Of a DNA stretch of 64,000 nt, positions 1 through 12,137 are shown piece after piece; position 1 is the stretch's first letter; each line of letters begins with the position of its first letter. The translations under genes were made by a program, and so were the position numbers. The notes below the pieces were generated by a model. The model ran no database searches. It was given only the letters and a program-made list of their open reading frames with translations, and was not told the DNA's origin. The DNA is from Dillenia suffruticosa (Eukaryota; Streptophyta; Magnoliopsida; Dilleniales; Dilleniaceae), in the NCBI GenBank assembly GCA_033439265.1, contig JAVTVX010000010.1, positions 1,488,001 to 1,552,000 of the forward strand. Direction: 5' to 3'.

Positions 1-110
1 ATCCTATACTCTCTCTCTCTCTCTCTCATGTTCTTATGTGTTAAAGATGTCTCTAAACTACAAAATCAACTATTTCTCTCCCCTTTGTCATAAAGGCTGA
101 GAACTAAATA

Positions 111-596
111 TGTAGGTTATTTATGCCCATTGTGGGGCAATTTGGTAAGAATGAGATAATGGGGTAACTCCCATTATTACTTACCAATATTAACCAATAT
201 TATTTGGTAACTCCCAAATCTTAACCCTAATGGAGATTATTCTCTTGATTCAATTGAGAAAGTATTATTCCTACCTTGGGTGTGGAGAGAAGCCATGTGA
301 GGCAACTATGGAGGCTAGGGTTTCACATATTCTCTAGAGAGAGAAACTAGAGAGAGGGATGGAGATTTTCGCGTAGGAAAATCTCCCATCGTCAGACGAT
401 TCACCGGACATGAGGATTGCGGCGTTGTGATGCTGTGGTGGTGATTCGACTAACCTCGTGATCACCATCCGACCGTGCGATCCGTTCGAGGGACATCGCG
501 ACACGGTAGATTTTGGAGACCGCCCAATAGAGGTATTTATCCCGAAAATTCCGATCTATTTAATTCACGCTTCCGCATGCGCGATTAAATCCAACA
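111..596 (+). repeat. 5' LTR of Copia element
   Basis: 486 bases, TGTAGG...CCAACA. Reading it against 6655-7140 I find no difference. Confidence 0.95.
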
Positions 597-597
597 T

Positions 598-609
598 TGG
601 TATCAGAGC
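598..609 (+). other. Primer-binding site (initiator Met-tRNA)
   Basis: TGGTATCAGAGC lies one base after the 5' LTR. It is the usual plant Copia site complementary to the 3' end of initiator methionine tRNA. Confidence 0.9.
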
Positions 610-1129
610 GGGTTGGATTTAATTTAAAATAATTTTCGGAATTGTATTTGGGATTTTAAAATTTTGGGGTCCGGATCACGGATGAGTTTCGTGAATCCGA
701 GAACACCGTAGGAATACCCATGGCCCAAGGATTACAAATATATTTTTTGTTTAATTTTCGGAGCATGTTTGGGCCATGAAATGTCCGGTCGAAGTTTGCG
801 ACCCTACGGACATAAAACCCTTAGATCTGTAGCTTTAGAGGGCGGATCGATGCATGAAAAAATTATAAATGTGTTCCTTGCATCTAGATCTATTGTTTTA
901 TGTCTTTTATTGTGAGTTTTGGGTGCCGGAAACTGGGATTTCCGAATGGCCGCGGAGGGCCGCGACTGGGGTGGTTGATTTCCAGAATTTTTGGGATTGA
1001 ATCCTCCTAAAATCGAGTGTAGGATGTTTGGAGGATACCTACAAATATTTCCCAGTCGAAAAATGCAAGAAAAAACAGCCGGATTGGTGTTTTCCAGAAA
1101 ACGGGTCGAAAAACCCGTTACAGGACCCG

Positions 1130-1665
1130 TCGGGCGAAGAAGAACCGGCCCAGACCCGCGGGCACGTGACACGCACGCGCCAGGAGGCGCGTCTGCTAGG
1201 CGCGTGGACTTCACGCGCCACACAGGCGCGTGAACGGGCAGGGTCAGCGGATCGGGTCGGACCCTGACCCGGTCCGACCCGCAAACCGACCCGACCGGGT
1301 CGGACTCGAACCCGTTGACCGGTCAGTCGGGTCAACCCCTGACCCGTTGACCGGGTCAGTCGGGTCAACCTTGACCCGTTGACCGACCCGGTCTGACCGG
1401 CTCAACACGGCTCAGCGCGTGAAGGCGCGTGAGCCGCGCCCCGCGACTGGGCGCGCGTGAGCCGAGCCGCGCCAGGCGCGTGGCAGCGCGTCTGAGCCGG
1501 GCCGCGCGTCTGGCGCGTGAGCCAGACTGCTGCCAGCGCGTGGAGGCGCGTGGCAGCGCGTGGAGGCTCACCGCCGGCGCGTGGAGGCGCGCGGCGGCGC
1601 GTGGATCGCACCGCCGGCGAGCGGCGGCGCGTGACGGTCCCCGTGCGGCGCGTGAGAACGCTTAG
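1130..1665 (+). repeat. Very GC-rich repetitive leader inside the Copia element
   Basis: The stretch between PBS and gag (610-2260) is unusually long. Its centre is GC-rich and built of degenerate short repeats: GACCCGTTGACCGGGTCAG-type units around 1305-1395, then many copies of GGCGCGTG/GCGCGTGAG to about 1665. Open frames here are Arg/Ala/Pro-rich on both strands and are repeat artefacts. The sequence differs sharply from the AT-rich flanks. Confidence 0.7.
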
Positions 1666-2259
1666 AATTGAATTTTTTCAATTTTTGGGGGTCCTACATC
1701 CATAAATGTGACTTTTTGTGGGTTTTTGTATGCCGAATCACAATCCAAATGGTAAGATGCGATTCCAAGTTGTGGTGTATGGTGTCCGTTGACTCATACG
1801 CTCGCTTTGGGGTCGTATTCAAGTCATTTTGGTCTTGATGATTCGTAGGGCGTACAAAAATGAGATAATAAGCATCTCCAAGTCACAAATATCTCTCTTA
1901 ATGCGTTGAGAACTGTCGTATTAAATTTTTTGTAAATTTTTGCAAGGAGAGTAAACTGAATGATATGATCTGCGCGATTTTATGAGTAGATTCGGTTTAT
2001 TCTCGAGAGACAAAAATCTAACGGGAATCTGAGGCAAGAGATGATGGGCCCCAGGGTGGGTACCGCGCCTCAGAATATACGAGATAAAGAGATCTATCGT
2101 GTATGGGACAAAAGATTTGTCAAGTTAGGGCAACGCTTAACAGTGGCATACACGATGACTTAGTCTCGTTTTTCGAGTCATATTTTATGAACACGTCGGT
2201 TCGACTCGTCCCATAAGAGCATAGTGTTGCTCTCTTCGGCTCCTATGTGAGGATGCAGA

Positions 2260-2580
2260 AGAAAAGGGTTAATCATACAATGAAGCAAATGGCGAGTATG
2301 ATCACCGAGTTAATATATACGGACGAGTAAATTTCGGATGAAATTTAGGTACTGGATGTGATCCAGTTTTTTACCTGATTCATGGGAAACCGTGAAATAC
2401 TATCTCACATTTGACGAAAGTATTCGTACTTTCGTTGACGTGAGTACATATTGTGATCTCGATGAGGAGCACCTAGAGGCGAGTAGGCCACACTCGAGTC
2501 ATGCTTATTCAGAGGAGTCAAGTAAGGACTTCCCCGGCGCTAAGCCTAGCGAACGAGACTCGAGATCTAGGTAATAAAAA
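2260..2580 (+). pseudogene. Copia gag remnant
   Basis: Translation shows a relic of the Copia capsid region: HTMKQMASMITEL, then YYLTFDESIRTFVDVS and DEEHLEASRP. It matches the conserved gag stretch around 'DSW..M..LT..E.IKTF.D' in this lineage. Stops interrupt it on both sides. Confidence 0.7.
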
Positions 2581-3104
2581 TCATCCGACAAAACCGACAA
2601 CGAGGTACAAGAACGCAAGAAGAAGGAATTTGTTTATACCAAAGAAATTGCTACGTTTGAGGTAGATTTGGTCATTTCGCTCGTGAGTGTGACTAGCAGA
2701 AATAAATATTCTTCTTCTTTACGTGGTGTGAGATTTTTCTCATTCACTATAATACTCGCTGATTTCTCTTCTTTGAAATCAGGAGCAACCGACCACGTAA
2801 CTCGAGATAGGAGTGCGTAATCCGTCAAGTGAATCCTTAAGGACAGAGCATTCGTCGTTGTCAGAGGGAACGACACTTGCTATGACGTCCTCAATATTGT
2901 AGGTATTTGACGGATCTACAAATTTGTACCTTGTCTAAAATTGACTACGATATGCGTGAAATTATTCCATTGTTTTTAATACGACAATTTTCTGAATTAT
3001 TCTGGTTTTAATCCATGATGAAATGTATGCATTGGGTATTACTCTTTCTAATGGTTTTTTAGTAGTTCTACTATTGACTTTACATCTGATTGCGTAGATG
3101 ATGA

Positions 3105-3905
3105 TGTAAATGAATGACATAGTAGACTTAGACACATGGGGTAAGAGATGATGAATCGGTTAGTAGCGAGAGGTTTCTTGGACCCGCTAACCAGATTCGA
3201 GTTACCCGTATGTGAGTTTTGCCTAGTCGGCAAAATGACGAGAAAACCATTTGGCGATGCAATGAGAGCTGGGACTCCATTGCAGTTAACTATTGTGTTT
3301 TCCTTCTTTTTATTGTGGTCTCATGAGCATGAGAGCCGGAAATGGAGTTGTGTAAAAAATGATGCTTATAGACGCTTACGTGCGTTTCGGTTCATCTATC
3401 TGATCTCGCATCAGTCTGAGGCATTAAACTGCTTCAGGAGGTTCATAAGCGAGATTGAGAGTCAATTAGACTCTTAGAACCGAGCGAGAACGCAAGTATT
3501 CGTCTAAACTACACATGGGACTCTGTTTCGATAAGAGTATTACGAGACTACTGACTAGTAGTCAGTTCCCCATTGAGCTTAGGACAGGGAGGCAGCCTGA
3601 CCTTAGCCACTTGAGGTTATGGGGTTGTGCCACGATTTCTCGCATTCACACGGTGAGTTAGACCCGCGAGAAAATATGTGTTCCTACGCGAACACGAACG
3701 GCACTATAATCGAGATTGAGTCTCGTAATACTATATTTCTTGAGAATGATTTCCCTAAGAGAGGTGAAATCAATTTGGACCCTACCCTTTATGCGATGGA
3801 TGAGCTTAGTGGCTCGGGGAGCCCAACGGCGGGATACAAGAATCCACTACGGATCTTGATCTCAGTGGGAGCGATCCATCAAGAGGTAAAGATTTTTCTC
3901 TCCTC
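3105..3905 (+). pseudogene. Copia GAG-pre-integrase and integrase remnant
   Basis: GAG-pre-integrase is seen as RLRHMG...MNRLVARGFLDP and CEFCLVGKMTRKPFG (about 3120-3260). Integrase traces follow, including a WGCA motif near 3622 and the C-terminal LDPRE...ESRNTIFLENDFPKRGE stretch (about 3655-3800). Stops and frame changes make it non-functional. Confidence 0.75.
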
Positions 3906-4014
3906 CTAAGAGTATCGAGAATGCGTATTTAAACGTTGTTTCTCGATTGAGGGTGAGACCCTCGTTGCAAAAGATGAGAAATCTAAAACGGTCCGAGAGG
4001 CTCTCGAGAGTTCT

Positions 4015-4720
4015 GCAAAAGATGCAAAATACCGTTTATTGAAGGTCATAAATGAAGAGAAGGAATTGATGAGAATCAACGGGGTCTGGGACCTAGTTGA
4101 TTTGCCTAAGGGCGGAAGAACTATTGGGAACAAGTAGGTTCTCAAAGTCAAGATAAAGGTTAACGGATTGATGAAGAGGTAAAGGACCCGTCTAGTAACC
4201 AAGGGTTACACTTAGACTAAGGGGTGGACTATCGAGGAGTCATAGTCCAATTTATCTCGATCCGTTTATCTTTCAGCGATTGTCACGAACATGGATTAGG
4301 AGTCACATTACAAGGATGTAAATACCGCTTTCGTATTGGAAGTAAAGATGAGGCGATCTACATGGAGCATCCCTCTGGGTTCGTTCTAGTAGATCAGATG
4401 TATAAGGTCTATTGATTTTCGAAATCAACATATGACCTTAAGCCATCATCTAGACAGCGGCGCTTGAGATTTCACGAGAAGGTGATATCTTATGGTTTTG
4501 TAATGATCGAGTAGGATCATTGCATATATCTGATACGTCCCGATGACTCCTTTATGAGCATGTTCGCATATGTAGGTGACATACTGTTGGCTGGGAACAA
4601 CAGAGAGTATCTAATGACCATTGTAACATGGTTATGAGGTTTTAGTTCATTCTCAGATTTTGGATCCATAGGGATCGCTTGAGAATGGTGTTGACTCTCT
4701 AACAAGAGTTTTACATCAGG
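4015..4720 (+). pseudogene. Copia reverse transcriptase remnant with YVGD active site
   Basis: The RT start reads VWDLVDLPKG (about 4084). Then come TRLVTKGYT, YMEHPSGFVLVDQ (about 4360) and KSTYDLKPSSRQ (about 4430). The catalytic box reads FAYVGDILLAGN (about 4564), so the first catalytic aspartate is Gly. Several in-frame stops are present. Confidence 0.8.
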
Positions 4721-4839
4721 TAGATTCTTAAGCATTTCGAGAAGAGCGATGACAACCTAAAAGATACTCTAATCGCTAAAGATAAAAAGACCTGAATCTT
4801 GACACATGCCCTAGAATTTATAAAGAAATAAGGGAGATG

Positions 4840-5510
4840 AGTAGAATCCCTTATTCCAGTGCAAAATACATTTCTAGTGTATGCGATGAGGTATACACGT
4901 GTGATATACAATTTGATGTATGCGATGAGGCATACATGACCAGACATTTATTTTATGGTTAATCTAGTAAGTAGGTATTAATGGAATCCTGGAAGGGATC
5001 ACTGTAGAGCAGTGAAAAAGGATTCCGAAATATCTCATTTGAACTGCAGAGCTCTCCATGTGTTACGGATGAGGTGATTTGCGTTTTGTGGTTGAGATTC
5101 AGATACTGACTGGGAGTAGTGATCTGAATAAACGCAAAAGGTTTTATCTTCTTAGAGTAGTAAGAAGAGAACCTGTATATCTCTATTTACGATAGAGACT
5201 GAGCTTGTAGTGTGCTCAATTGCAGTTCATGAGAATGGTTGGCTTCAGAAATTTTCTGGAAGACTTAGAGGTTGTGACAGATAGTGGGAGGTCAGTGATG
5301 ATTATTGTGATAATCAGACCGACACTGTCATCAAATGAGACCCTAAGCGTAATAGCAAAGCCAAACACATTAATACCGAAGACCACTATGAGAGATATTA
5401 CCGAGAAGGGTATTGTGACATCTAAGTACACCTCAGCATGAGAGCTGATCTCTTCAGAAACCCGTTGTGAGAGATTCCTTTGTGAGGTAAGGAATCATTG
5501 GGTTTAGTGT
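4840..5510 (+). pseudogene. Copia RNase H remnant
   Basis: YAMRHT*PDIYF and NPGRDHCRAVKK (4920-5020) match the connection before RNase H. AVHENGWLQKF and YCDNQTDT (about 5220-5330) match the Copia RNase H core. Interrupted by stops. Confidence 0.75.
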
Positions 5511-6654
5511 ACTTTAACATTTCTCCTTATATATTGTTTTAGATGCTTATTTTAATATATGACATGTATGCAGAATTGAGTCACATATTTATTTCATGCA
5601 TCATTTGTTGTCATATATTGTGATCTTGTGATTAAAAGATGTGTCAGGCAGGCGTGGTCGACTCTCTCACACGAGTGACCACCTCCGACTCTGAGTGAGC
5701 GGAGATGAGACGGATTCTAGTCGTAAGAGGCTTTGAGAGTAGCCCTACTAGAACATAAGTCGCCCTGATATGTGTTCAGGATGAGGTCATATGCGATATG
5801 ACCGACATGGAAATACCCACATCCATGTTGTCTGTAAGTAGCCAGGTTTGAGATCTCAGATATCACCTGCGATTTGTGATATTGTCTCTGAGATGCTCTC
5901 TCTGAGATCTCTGGGTAAAGTCTTAAGTGTAGACTGAGTCCCGTACCTGTACAGTGTTAGAGAAATCTGACATATGCCCTTTGAGAGATGGGGGAATAAC
6001 ACTGTAGCACGTGTTTCATACCACGTGTGATGAGACGACCATGGGATAGTGGGAGCTATTATTTGAGACGATAGTTTGATCATGATCCCCGTTCCCACTG
6101 TGTGAGACCTGAGATCCATTGGGTGGGATCTCTTATGCCCTTATTACTTTCGGCTGTCTCTAGAAGTATTGGTTCAGTGTTGCTACTTTAGTCTGTTTAC
6201 CTATGGCCCGGAAGATAAATTGAGGTCTAAGGGGCAGGTCTAGGAAAGCAGCTGAATTGAGACCGATAGATTCGAGTTTGGGAAAAGGAAGGCCAATAGT
6301 CATTACATCATTGTTATGTATTCATAGGTCGACCTATTGTGTTAATCCATGTTGGGATTCAAACATAATAATGAATACATAGTCGAGCAAATTGATTGGG
6401 GATCACTTTCGATGAGGAAAGTGGCTCGATGGATGTAAATGCATTGAGTCTGGGGTATAGCGAGTTATTTTTATACTAACAGTGACTCTTCGATCATCCT
6501 AACAGGTGTATCGAGAGTCTTTGCTTGCAGGTGTACTCGCCGGTCGCACGACGCCCAATCCAGTATGAAGGTCCAGTAGGGTGATGCGATAGATTGCATG
6601 AGTTGCGATCTTGTGATTGACGAAAATGAAATGCCCTAATGTGCAAGTGGGAGA
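5511..6654 (+). other. Long untranslated 3' region of the Copia element, ending in the polypurine tract
   Basis: About 1.1 kb between the RNase H remnant and the 3' LTR holds no recognisable coding sequence. It ends in a purine-rich tract just before base 6655, the expected plus-strand primer. Confidence 0.6.
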
Positions 6655-7140
6655 TGTAGGTTATTTATGCCCATTGTGGGGCAATTTGGTAAGAATGAGA
6701 TAATGGGGTAACTCCCATTATTACTTACCAATATTAACCAATATTATTTGGTAACTCCCAAATCTTAACCCTAATGGAGATTATTCTCTTGATTCAATTG
6801 AGAAAGTATTATTCCTACCTTGGGTGTGGAGAGAAGCCATGTGAGGCAACTATGGAGGCTAGGGTTTCACATATTCTCTAGAGAGAGAAACTAGAGAGAG
6901 GGATGGAGATTTTCGCGTAGGAAAATCTCCCATCGTCAGACGATTCACCGGACATGAGGATTGCGGCGTTGTGATGCTGTGGTGGTGATTCGACTAACCT
7001 CGTGATCACCATCCGACCGTGCGATCCGTTCGAGGGACATCGCGACACGGTAGATTTTGGAGACCGCCCAATAGAGGTATTTATCCCGAAAATTCCGATC
7101 TATTTAATTCACGCTTCCGCATGCGCGATTAAATCCAACA
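6655..7140 (+). repeat. 3' LTR of Copia element
   Basis: 486 bases, apparently identical to 111-596, followed by the AAATA target duplication. Confidence 0.95.
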
Positions 7141-7629
7141 AAATAAGTTAAGTATAATGTAAAATTTTAAAAGATAGAGAAATTTCATATTATCTTTTCA
7201 GTCACGTATTTCATTTAAGCTCCAAATCAGTGAGTCATATATTATAAGTCATTAATACTAACCAAATCTGGTAAGTGAAGAGACACAATCCTCTCGAAAA
7301 AGAATCTATTGAGACATACTGAGCATTCACTTTTATATTCGAAATTATGTTATTCTTTGTCCTATTTTTTATTTCGTTTTTATTATATTTTTTGTATTAC
7401 CTCTTCAACAGTAAGCACGCTTTTGATCTGACGCTCAATTATTTCCGTGGTGATTGAAGATTCTTGGGGGCCATAAATTTCAGGGTCTAGTGAACTCTTC
7501 AATGGCCATTCCTGCAACATTTTCAAATTATCTAGTCAAAATGATGAAATTTACACTCTTAAACTTACTAACATGGTAACTAGCGTATCCACATGTACCA
7601 TATTCATGACAAAGAGTTCTATTATTAGT

Positions 7630-7630
<1 letters not shown>

Positions 7631-7723
<93 letters not shown>
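7631..7723. repeat. Compound (TG)n(GA)n microsatellite in LOX-A intron 5
   Basis: More than 30 TG units run into GA units. The matching intron of LOX-B (63556-63585) has only a short GA run, so the TG tract expanded or arose in copy A after duplication. A GGGA run follows at 7898-7926 in intron 4. Confidence 0.9.
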
Positions 7724-9017
7724 GAAAATGCACAAAGTTTTGATAACGCGACTTACCGTGACCAACTTTAGCGTGTAAGGATTTGTCCCAGCAATTGTCT
7801 GACGAGAAAACTCTTCATCTCTATCCCATGCAAATTTGTCACCTATGGTATCACATAACTTGTTGATTAAGAGAGAGAGTGTGGGTGTGCTAAATAGAGG
7901 GAGGGAGGGAGGGAGGGAGGGAGGGAGAGAAAGAGAGGTCGTACGGAGGATTAATTCTGGGGTCTTAAAGGCAAAGATATCCCGTTCAAGGCCTGTGAAA
8001 GCCTTCATAAGCATCAAGAGGATCACCTTTTTGAGATTGAGATCGGGGACATTAACGCCCTCGTCAAACAGCCTGTCTATGGCCGGGAAAGAGGGAAATG
8101 CAAGGCTGGAGTCCAAACTCGCTGTTTCTAGTGACAGGATCACCGCATGCAGTGTTGAGTAAACCGCCGTCGACTTGAACGTCGATTTCTTTATTTCTGA
8201 AAATTGCTCGTCTCTTGGCACGTACACGCTGCTGCTCCTTGACTCCGATGCCGGGTCTAAAAAAATAAAATAAAATAATTGATTAGATAGAGTAGACGTG
8301 GACATGCAGCAATGCTCCGCTGGCTTACATGTTATTAATATTAGAATAATCTTCCGATTATAATTCAACTAATATCATTTATTTTTCTTAAAAATTTTAA
8401 ATTTAAATTTTTACTACATTTTATGAAAAAAAAAATAATCTCCTTCTTATTAATTATGCATGTAATAATATATTAAAATATAAAATAATTAATAATTAAT
8501 TAATGAAGTCGCTCTTCACTTACTTAAACTTGGGAATTATTTCTTTTTTTTTGTAAAATCTAACCCAACATTCAAATTTCCGAAATTTTTCTTCAAATAA
8601 AAACCCATTTGAAGTGAGCTAATTCATAGCTCCATTGACTTGGCTGAATGAACCATATGAGTGCTAAAACTTAGATTTGACATTGTTTTTTTCTTTTTGC
8701 ATGAGACATATGGTTGAAGTTTTTCTTATTTACATATACTCTGAAATGATGAAATTTTCACGTGAGAAAAGAAATTACCTGTCTTGCAAGGAGGGCGACC
8801 AGTTCTGCAACGCCTTGGGTATGGAAACTCTTTGGTGCCGCCGAGGACGGGCAGCTTCAAGTCGGCGCTGCTATCGGGGCCGCCGAGATCATTGTATGTA
8901 TCAGTCATATATTCTGTCCGCTTTTTTTCTCTTTCCTTCACCATTTCCTCTTACACTTTCAAGCTCTTTCTCTCTGTGCTTTTTCAATCCACTTGGCGTT
9001 TGTGATGGCAAATATGA

Positions 9018-10878
9018 CTGATTTGAACATCACAACACAAATAAAATTACTTGTTCCTAAAAATTTAATAATCAACAATTCCGGGTCAAATTTGTAATTT
9101 ACTAAACTGTTTTGTAATTTGTAATTTGTAATTTAATAATCAAGTTTCAACCCTCGTGTTAAAGACTTTAATAATTTTAATTTACTTGGTCTATTTGGTT
9201 CTTAGATAGACCTACTTGAAAATTTTGAATTTAGATCAAGTTGAAAGTAGTATAATGACAATTTAAATTCTTTTTATGTAAAATTTAACTTCTATTTGTA
9301 AAAAATAAATTTTTATTTTCCTAAAAAAATATTATAGAATAAAATAAAACATATCAAATTATATCCGATAAAAAGTGAATAGAAATTTTATCTTTTTAAT
9401 TGATCTTTTAAATAATTATTTTATCTTTTTATCTCATAACAAATTATAATTGCTGAATAGAAATTTAGCAGTTACAAATTCATAAGTATCGATATTTATG
9501 AGAATCAAATTTTGAATAAAACAATGCATATGGTTTGAATAAAAATAAAAAATAAAAAATAAAAATCCCATTAGAATCATAGCCGAATCAGCCCAGCCAC
9601 ACCCCAGTGATATTTCTCCTGAGATTCTTCACGAAAGAAGACTTAACACATGCATATTGAGTTGAACCCCACATTGACCCCGTGGTCCTAATTTTCTCTG
9701 TTTTATCCTCTCGGACCACAATGGTTTTGAAAAGATCCTTTCCTTTTTTTTTTTAATTCGGTTTGATTAATGGTATTATTTTAGAAAATATTTTTAATTC
9801 ACTTATTTCCTAATTAATTAAGCCTCTCCCTCTCTCTCTATCTCCACTAATTATTAAAACAAATACACTTGAAATTTTCTTATAATAATATATATTTTTA
9901 ATTAAAATATATTAAACTGTATATTAAATCCGACGTTGACTATCTTAATCTTTGGAATGTCACGTAGCTACCTTTTTACGATCAAAATTAAATTCCCTCT
10001 TAATATAATGTCAAAATTATATTAAAGGTTTAAATTCGTTCTATAGTGTTCTAGTTGAGTTAGTCATCTATAAAGAAACCGACTAATAGTCGATTTATTG
10101 AGATTAATTGTTAGATCCCTTAATTAATTTTAGCATTTAAAATTTGAGAATAGAAAAAATTATAGTGAAAAAGTCATCCCCTAATAGGATCTCTCGTAGA
10201 TGTTTGAATTGGATTACTTAAAATTTAATTTTGGACATTGATGGTGAAAAAACAAAAGAAAAACTCATCAGTAAAGGAAAGGAAGATGTTAATTCCTAAG
10301 TCAACAATCTCAATATGTAGGGGTCCCGACGTAACTGCAGACTTTACGGTCAATTTTCGTTCCTAATATAAGACACTCCTACATCCATAACAAATTAAGT
10401 ATGACAACAAAATCAGAAGTTGGCCCAACCATATCTTATTTTTTTTATTTATATTCTTTTTCAAGGCCAAGTTGGTCTTAACAATGATTTATTTTTTTAA
10501 AAGTTAAATTTGAATTATTACAATTCCAGAATGGATTTATAAATTTACTAAATATGGACACTAAACTGCCGAAAAATCTTAAATATTGCAAAATCATAAA
10601 CTCTGAGATTTTTACCTTAAGAGTAAATAGTTTCTTGTGTGTACTTAAATTTTTTTTTTTTGTTTCATCAATCCATAATTGGAACATGATTGTAACTAAT
10701 TCAATTCGACTATTTATTCTGTCCATTTTAAAAAATCTTTCTTAGTATAATTTTTTTATTATCAAATTTCTAATGCAAAATTTAATTAAATAACTAATGC
10801 ACTCACACAGAATCACAGTTGATTTGGTTGTGTATACCTATTTGTGTGCACAATCGCATGAGAGAGAAAGTAGTTAAC
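9018..10878 (-). other. LOX-A intron 2 (1.86 kb, AT-rich)
   Basis: Lies between PLAT exon 2 and exon 3. I see no gene or clear transposon in it, only AT-rich sequence and short AAAAT runs near 9540-9565. Confidence 0.6.
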
Positions 10879-12137
10879 CTTGGTAGTAAAGAAGACCCTT
10901 TTCTCGGGATTATCAGACTTAGAATGCACCCAAGAGTTGCAAATGACAGTAACAGGACCACCAGGCATGCCATTAATAACCATATCCTTTAGATACATCT
11001 CCTTGTGGTGATCATTCTCTACCAAAACTGCCCCAATACCTCCAAAATCCGCAGGCACTAAAATGTCTGCTTCATACTTAACATCATTACCCTCTTGCTT
11101 TACTTTATGGGCATATCCTTTTGCCTCCTGCTTCTCCGATCCGGTGTCTATATCATCCAAAAAAAAAAAATCAAGGAGAAATTGTTAATCTATGAAATAA
11201 AAAGTATAAATAGTAATTCGAGCAATTAAATCTTCTATTTTCGTGGATAGAAGAGAGAGGTACCACTAAGCCTTGCAATGAGCCCATCAGACTATTTCTA
11301 TTAAGAAATTGAAAAAGAAATAATAAATGATCTGTAAAAGGCCATTGCAGATAAAGTAATAATCGATGACAGTGGCAAACTGTGAACCAGTTTGGTTGTT
11401 TCTAAGCTTGATGACGTTCACTCCTGGACCCGTTTGAAAAATTGTTCAATTGAGTTCAGATAAAATTTTTAATTTAAAAATTATTAATATAACAATAATT
11501 TAGTTATATATTTTTTAAAAATAATTTATAAATATATTATTAATAAAATAAAACAAAATAAAAATAAGCTTTCAGACAGACCGTTCTTCATGTATGGTGA
11601 GGATAAGGTAGAGGACAGCTCAAATTGAAACAAGATATTGTTTGAAAAATTCTCAGTTCCATTTCTTTTACCTTAAATCCTCTAATACTAATACTAATAT
11701 ATTTTATAAAATTAAATATCATAGATGCAGTTCAGCATATCTATCATTTTGTTTTTTGAAATCGAATTATTGTCTAAAATAAGTATTTTTTTAACTAACA
11801 AAGTATACTTACGAGGGTCGAGCTCAGCACTAACAAGTTCCAAGAGGAGAGATTTTTCAAGCAAATCTGAGGTATCATCAACTGATAATTGAACAGTTAT
11901 ATCGGCCTTGACTGTTACGTCTTTTTGATCTATGGTTGCAGCAGCTGCTGTTTCAGAACTTTGGGCTTTAATATTATTGAGAGAGATGTTTTGCTTTTTT
12001 GGAAAATTGTGCTTTCGACGGAAGCCAAGGGAAGAGGAGGAGCTTCCGCCACCATTTCTGCGATGGACGAAGGGGCTTTGGAGGAAGAAGATGCACTGAG
12101 AAGTGGTTGGGGACAATTGAATTTGAGTCCTTAGCAT

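Larger units (their letters stand above)
111..7140 (+). mobile_element. Full-length Copia LTR retrotransposon with identical LTRs but decayed coding region
   Basis: Two 486-bp LTRs (111-596 and 6655-7140) start TG and end CA, and are flanked by the 5-bp duplication AAATA (106-110 and 7141-7145). A primer-binding site matching initiator Met-tRNA (TGGTATCAGAGC, 598-609) follows the 5' LTR; a purine tract (AAGTGGGAGA) precedes the 3' LTR. The order of remnants is gag, GAG-pre-integrase, integrase, reverse transcriptase, RNase H, which is the Copia order. No reading frame longer than about 110 codons survives. The RT active site reads YVGD where YVDD is expected, with many stops around it. The element sits in intron 6 of LOX-A. 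LOX-B at 63060-63070 carries the same intron without it. Confidence 0.95.
1..12137 (-). pseudogene. LOX-A: chloroplast 13-lipoxygenase (LOX2-type) copy, exons 1-6, frameshifted, 3' part outside window
   Basis: Lipoxygenases of this type oxygenate linoleic/linolenic acid at C-13 in plastids, feeding jasmonate and green-leaf-volatile synthesis. Exons with GT-AG borders on the minus strand: 12137-11813, 11147-10879, 9017-8779, 8256-7945, 7842-7757, 7511-7401. Exon 1 gives a Ser/Arg-rich transit peptide (about 55 residues), then the start of the PLAT domain (LLLELVSAELDP). Exon 2 completes PLAT (GAVLVENDHHKEMYLKD, NSWVHS). Exon 3 has [14 protein letters not shown], then YNDLGGPD and FPYPRR. Exon 4 has VYVPRDEQFSE; exon 5 [12 protein letters not shown]; exon 6 [15 protein letters not shown]. 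In exon 3 two bases are missing between ...RIYD and TYNDL, giving TGA at 8903-8901, so the copy looks non-functional unless this is a sequence error. Intron 6 holds the Copia element at 111-7140. The iron-ligand exons lie left of base 1. The family call is firm; the pseudogene call rests on one 2-bp gap. Confidence 0.85.

Noticed and set aside
804..1705. Overlapping open frames in the Copia leader
   Set aside because: GC-rich repeats with frames on both strands; no gag or host homology.
7625..8368. One 247-codon minus-strand gene
   Set aside because: It is two LOX-A exons read through an intron and a TG/GA microsatellite; splice sites define the real exons.
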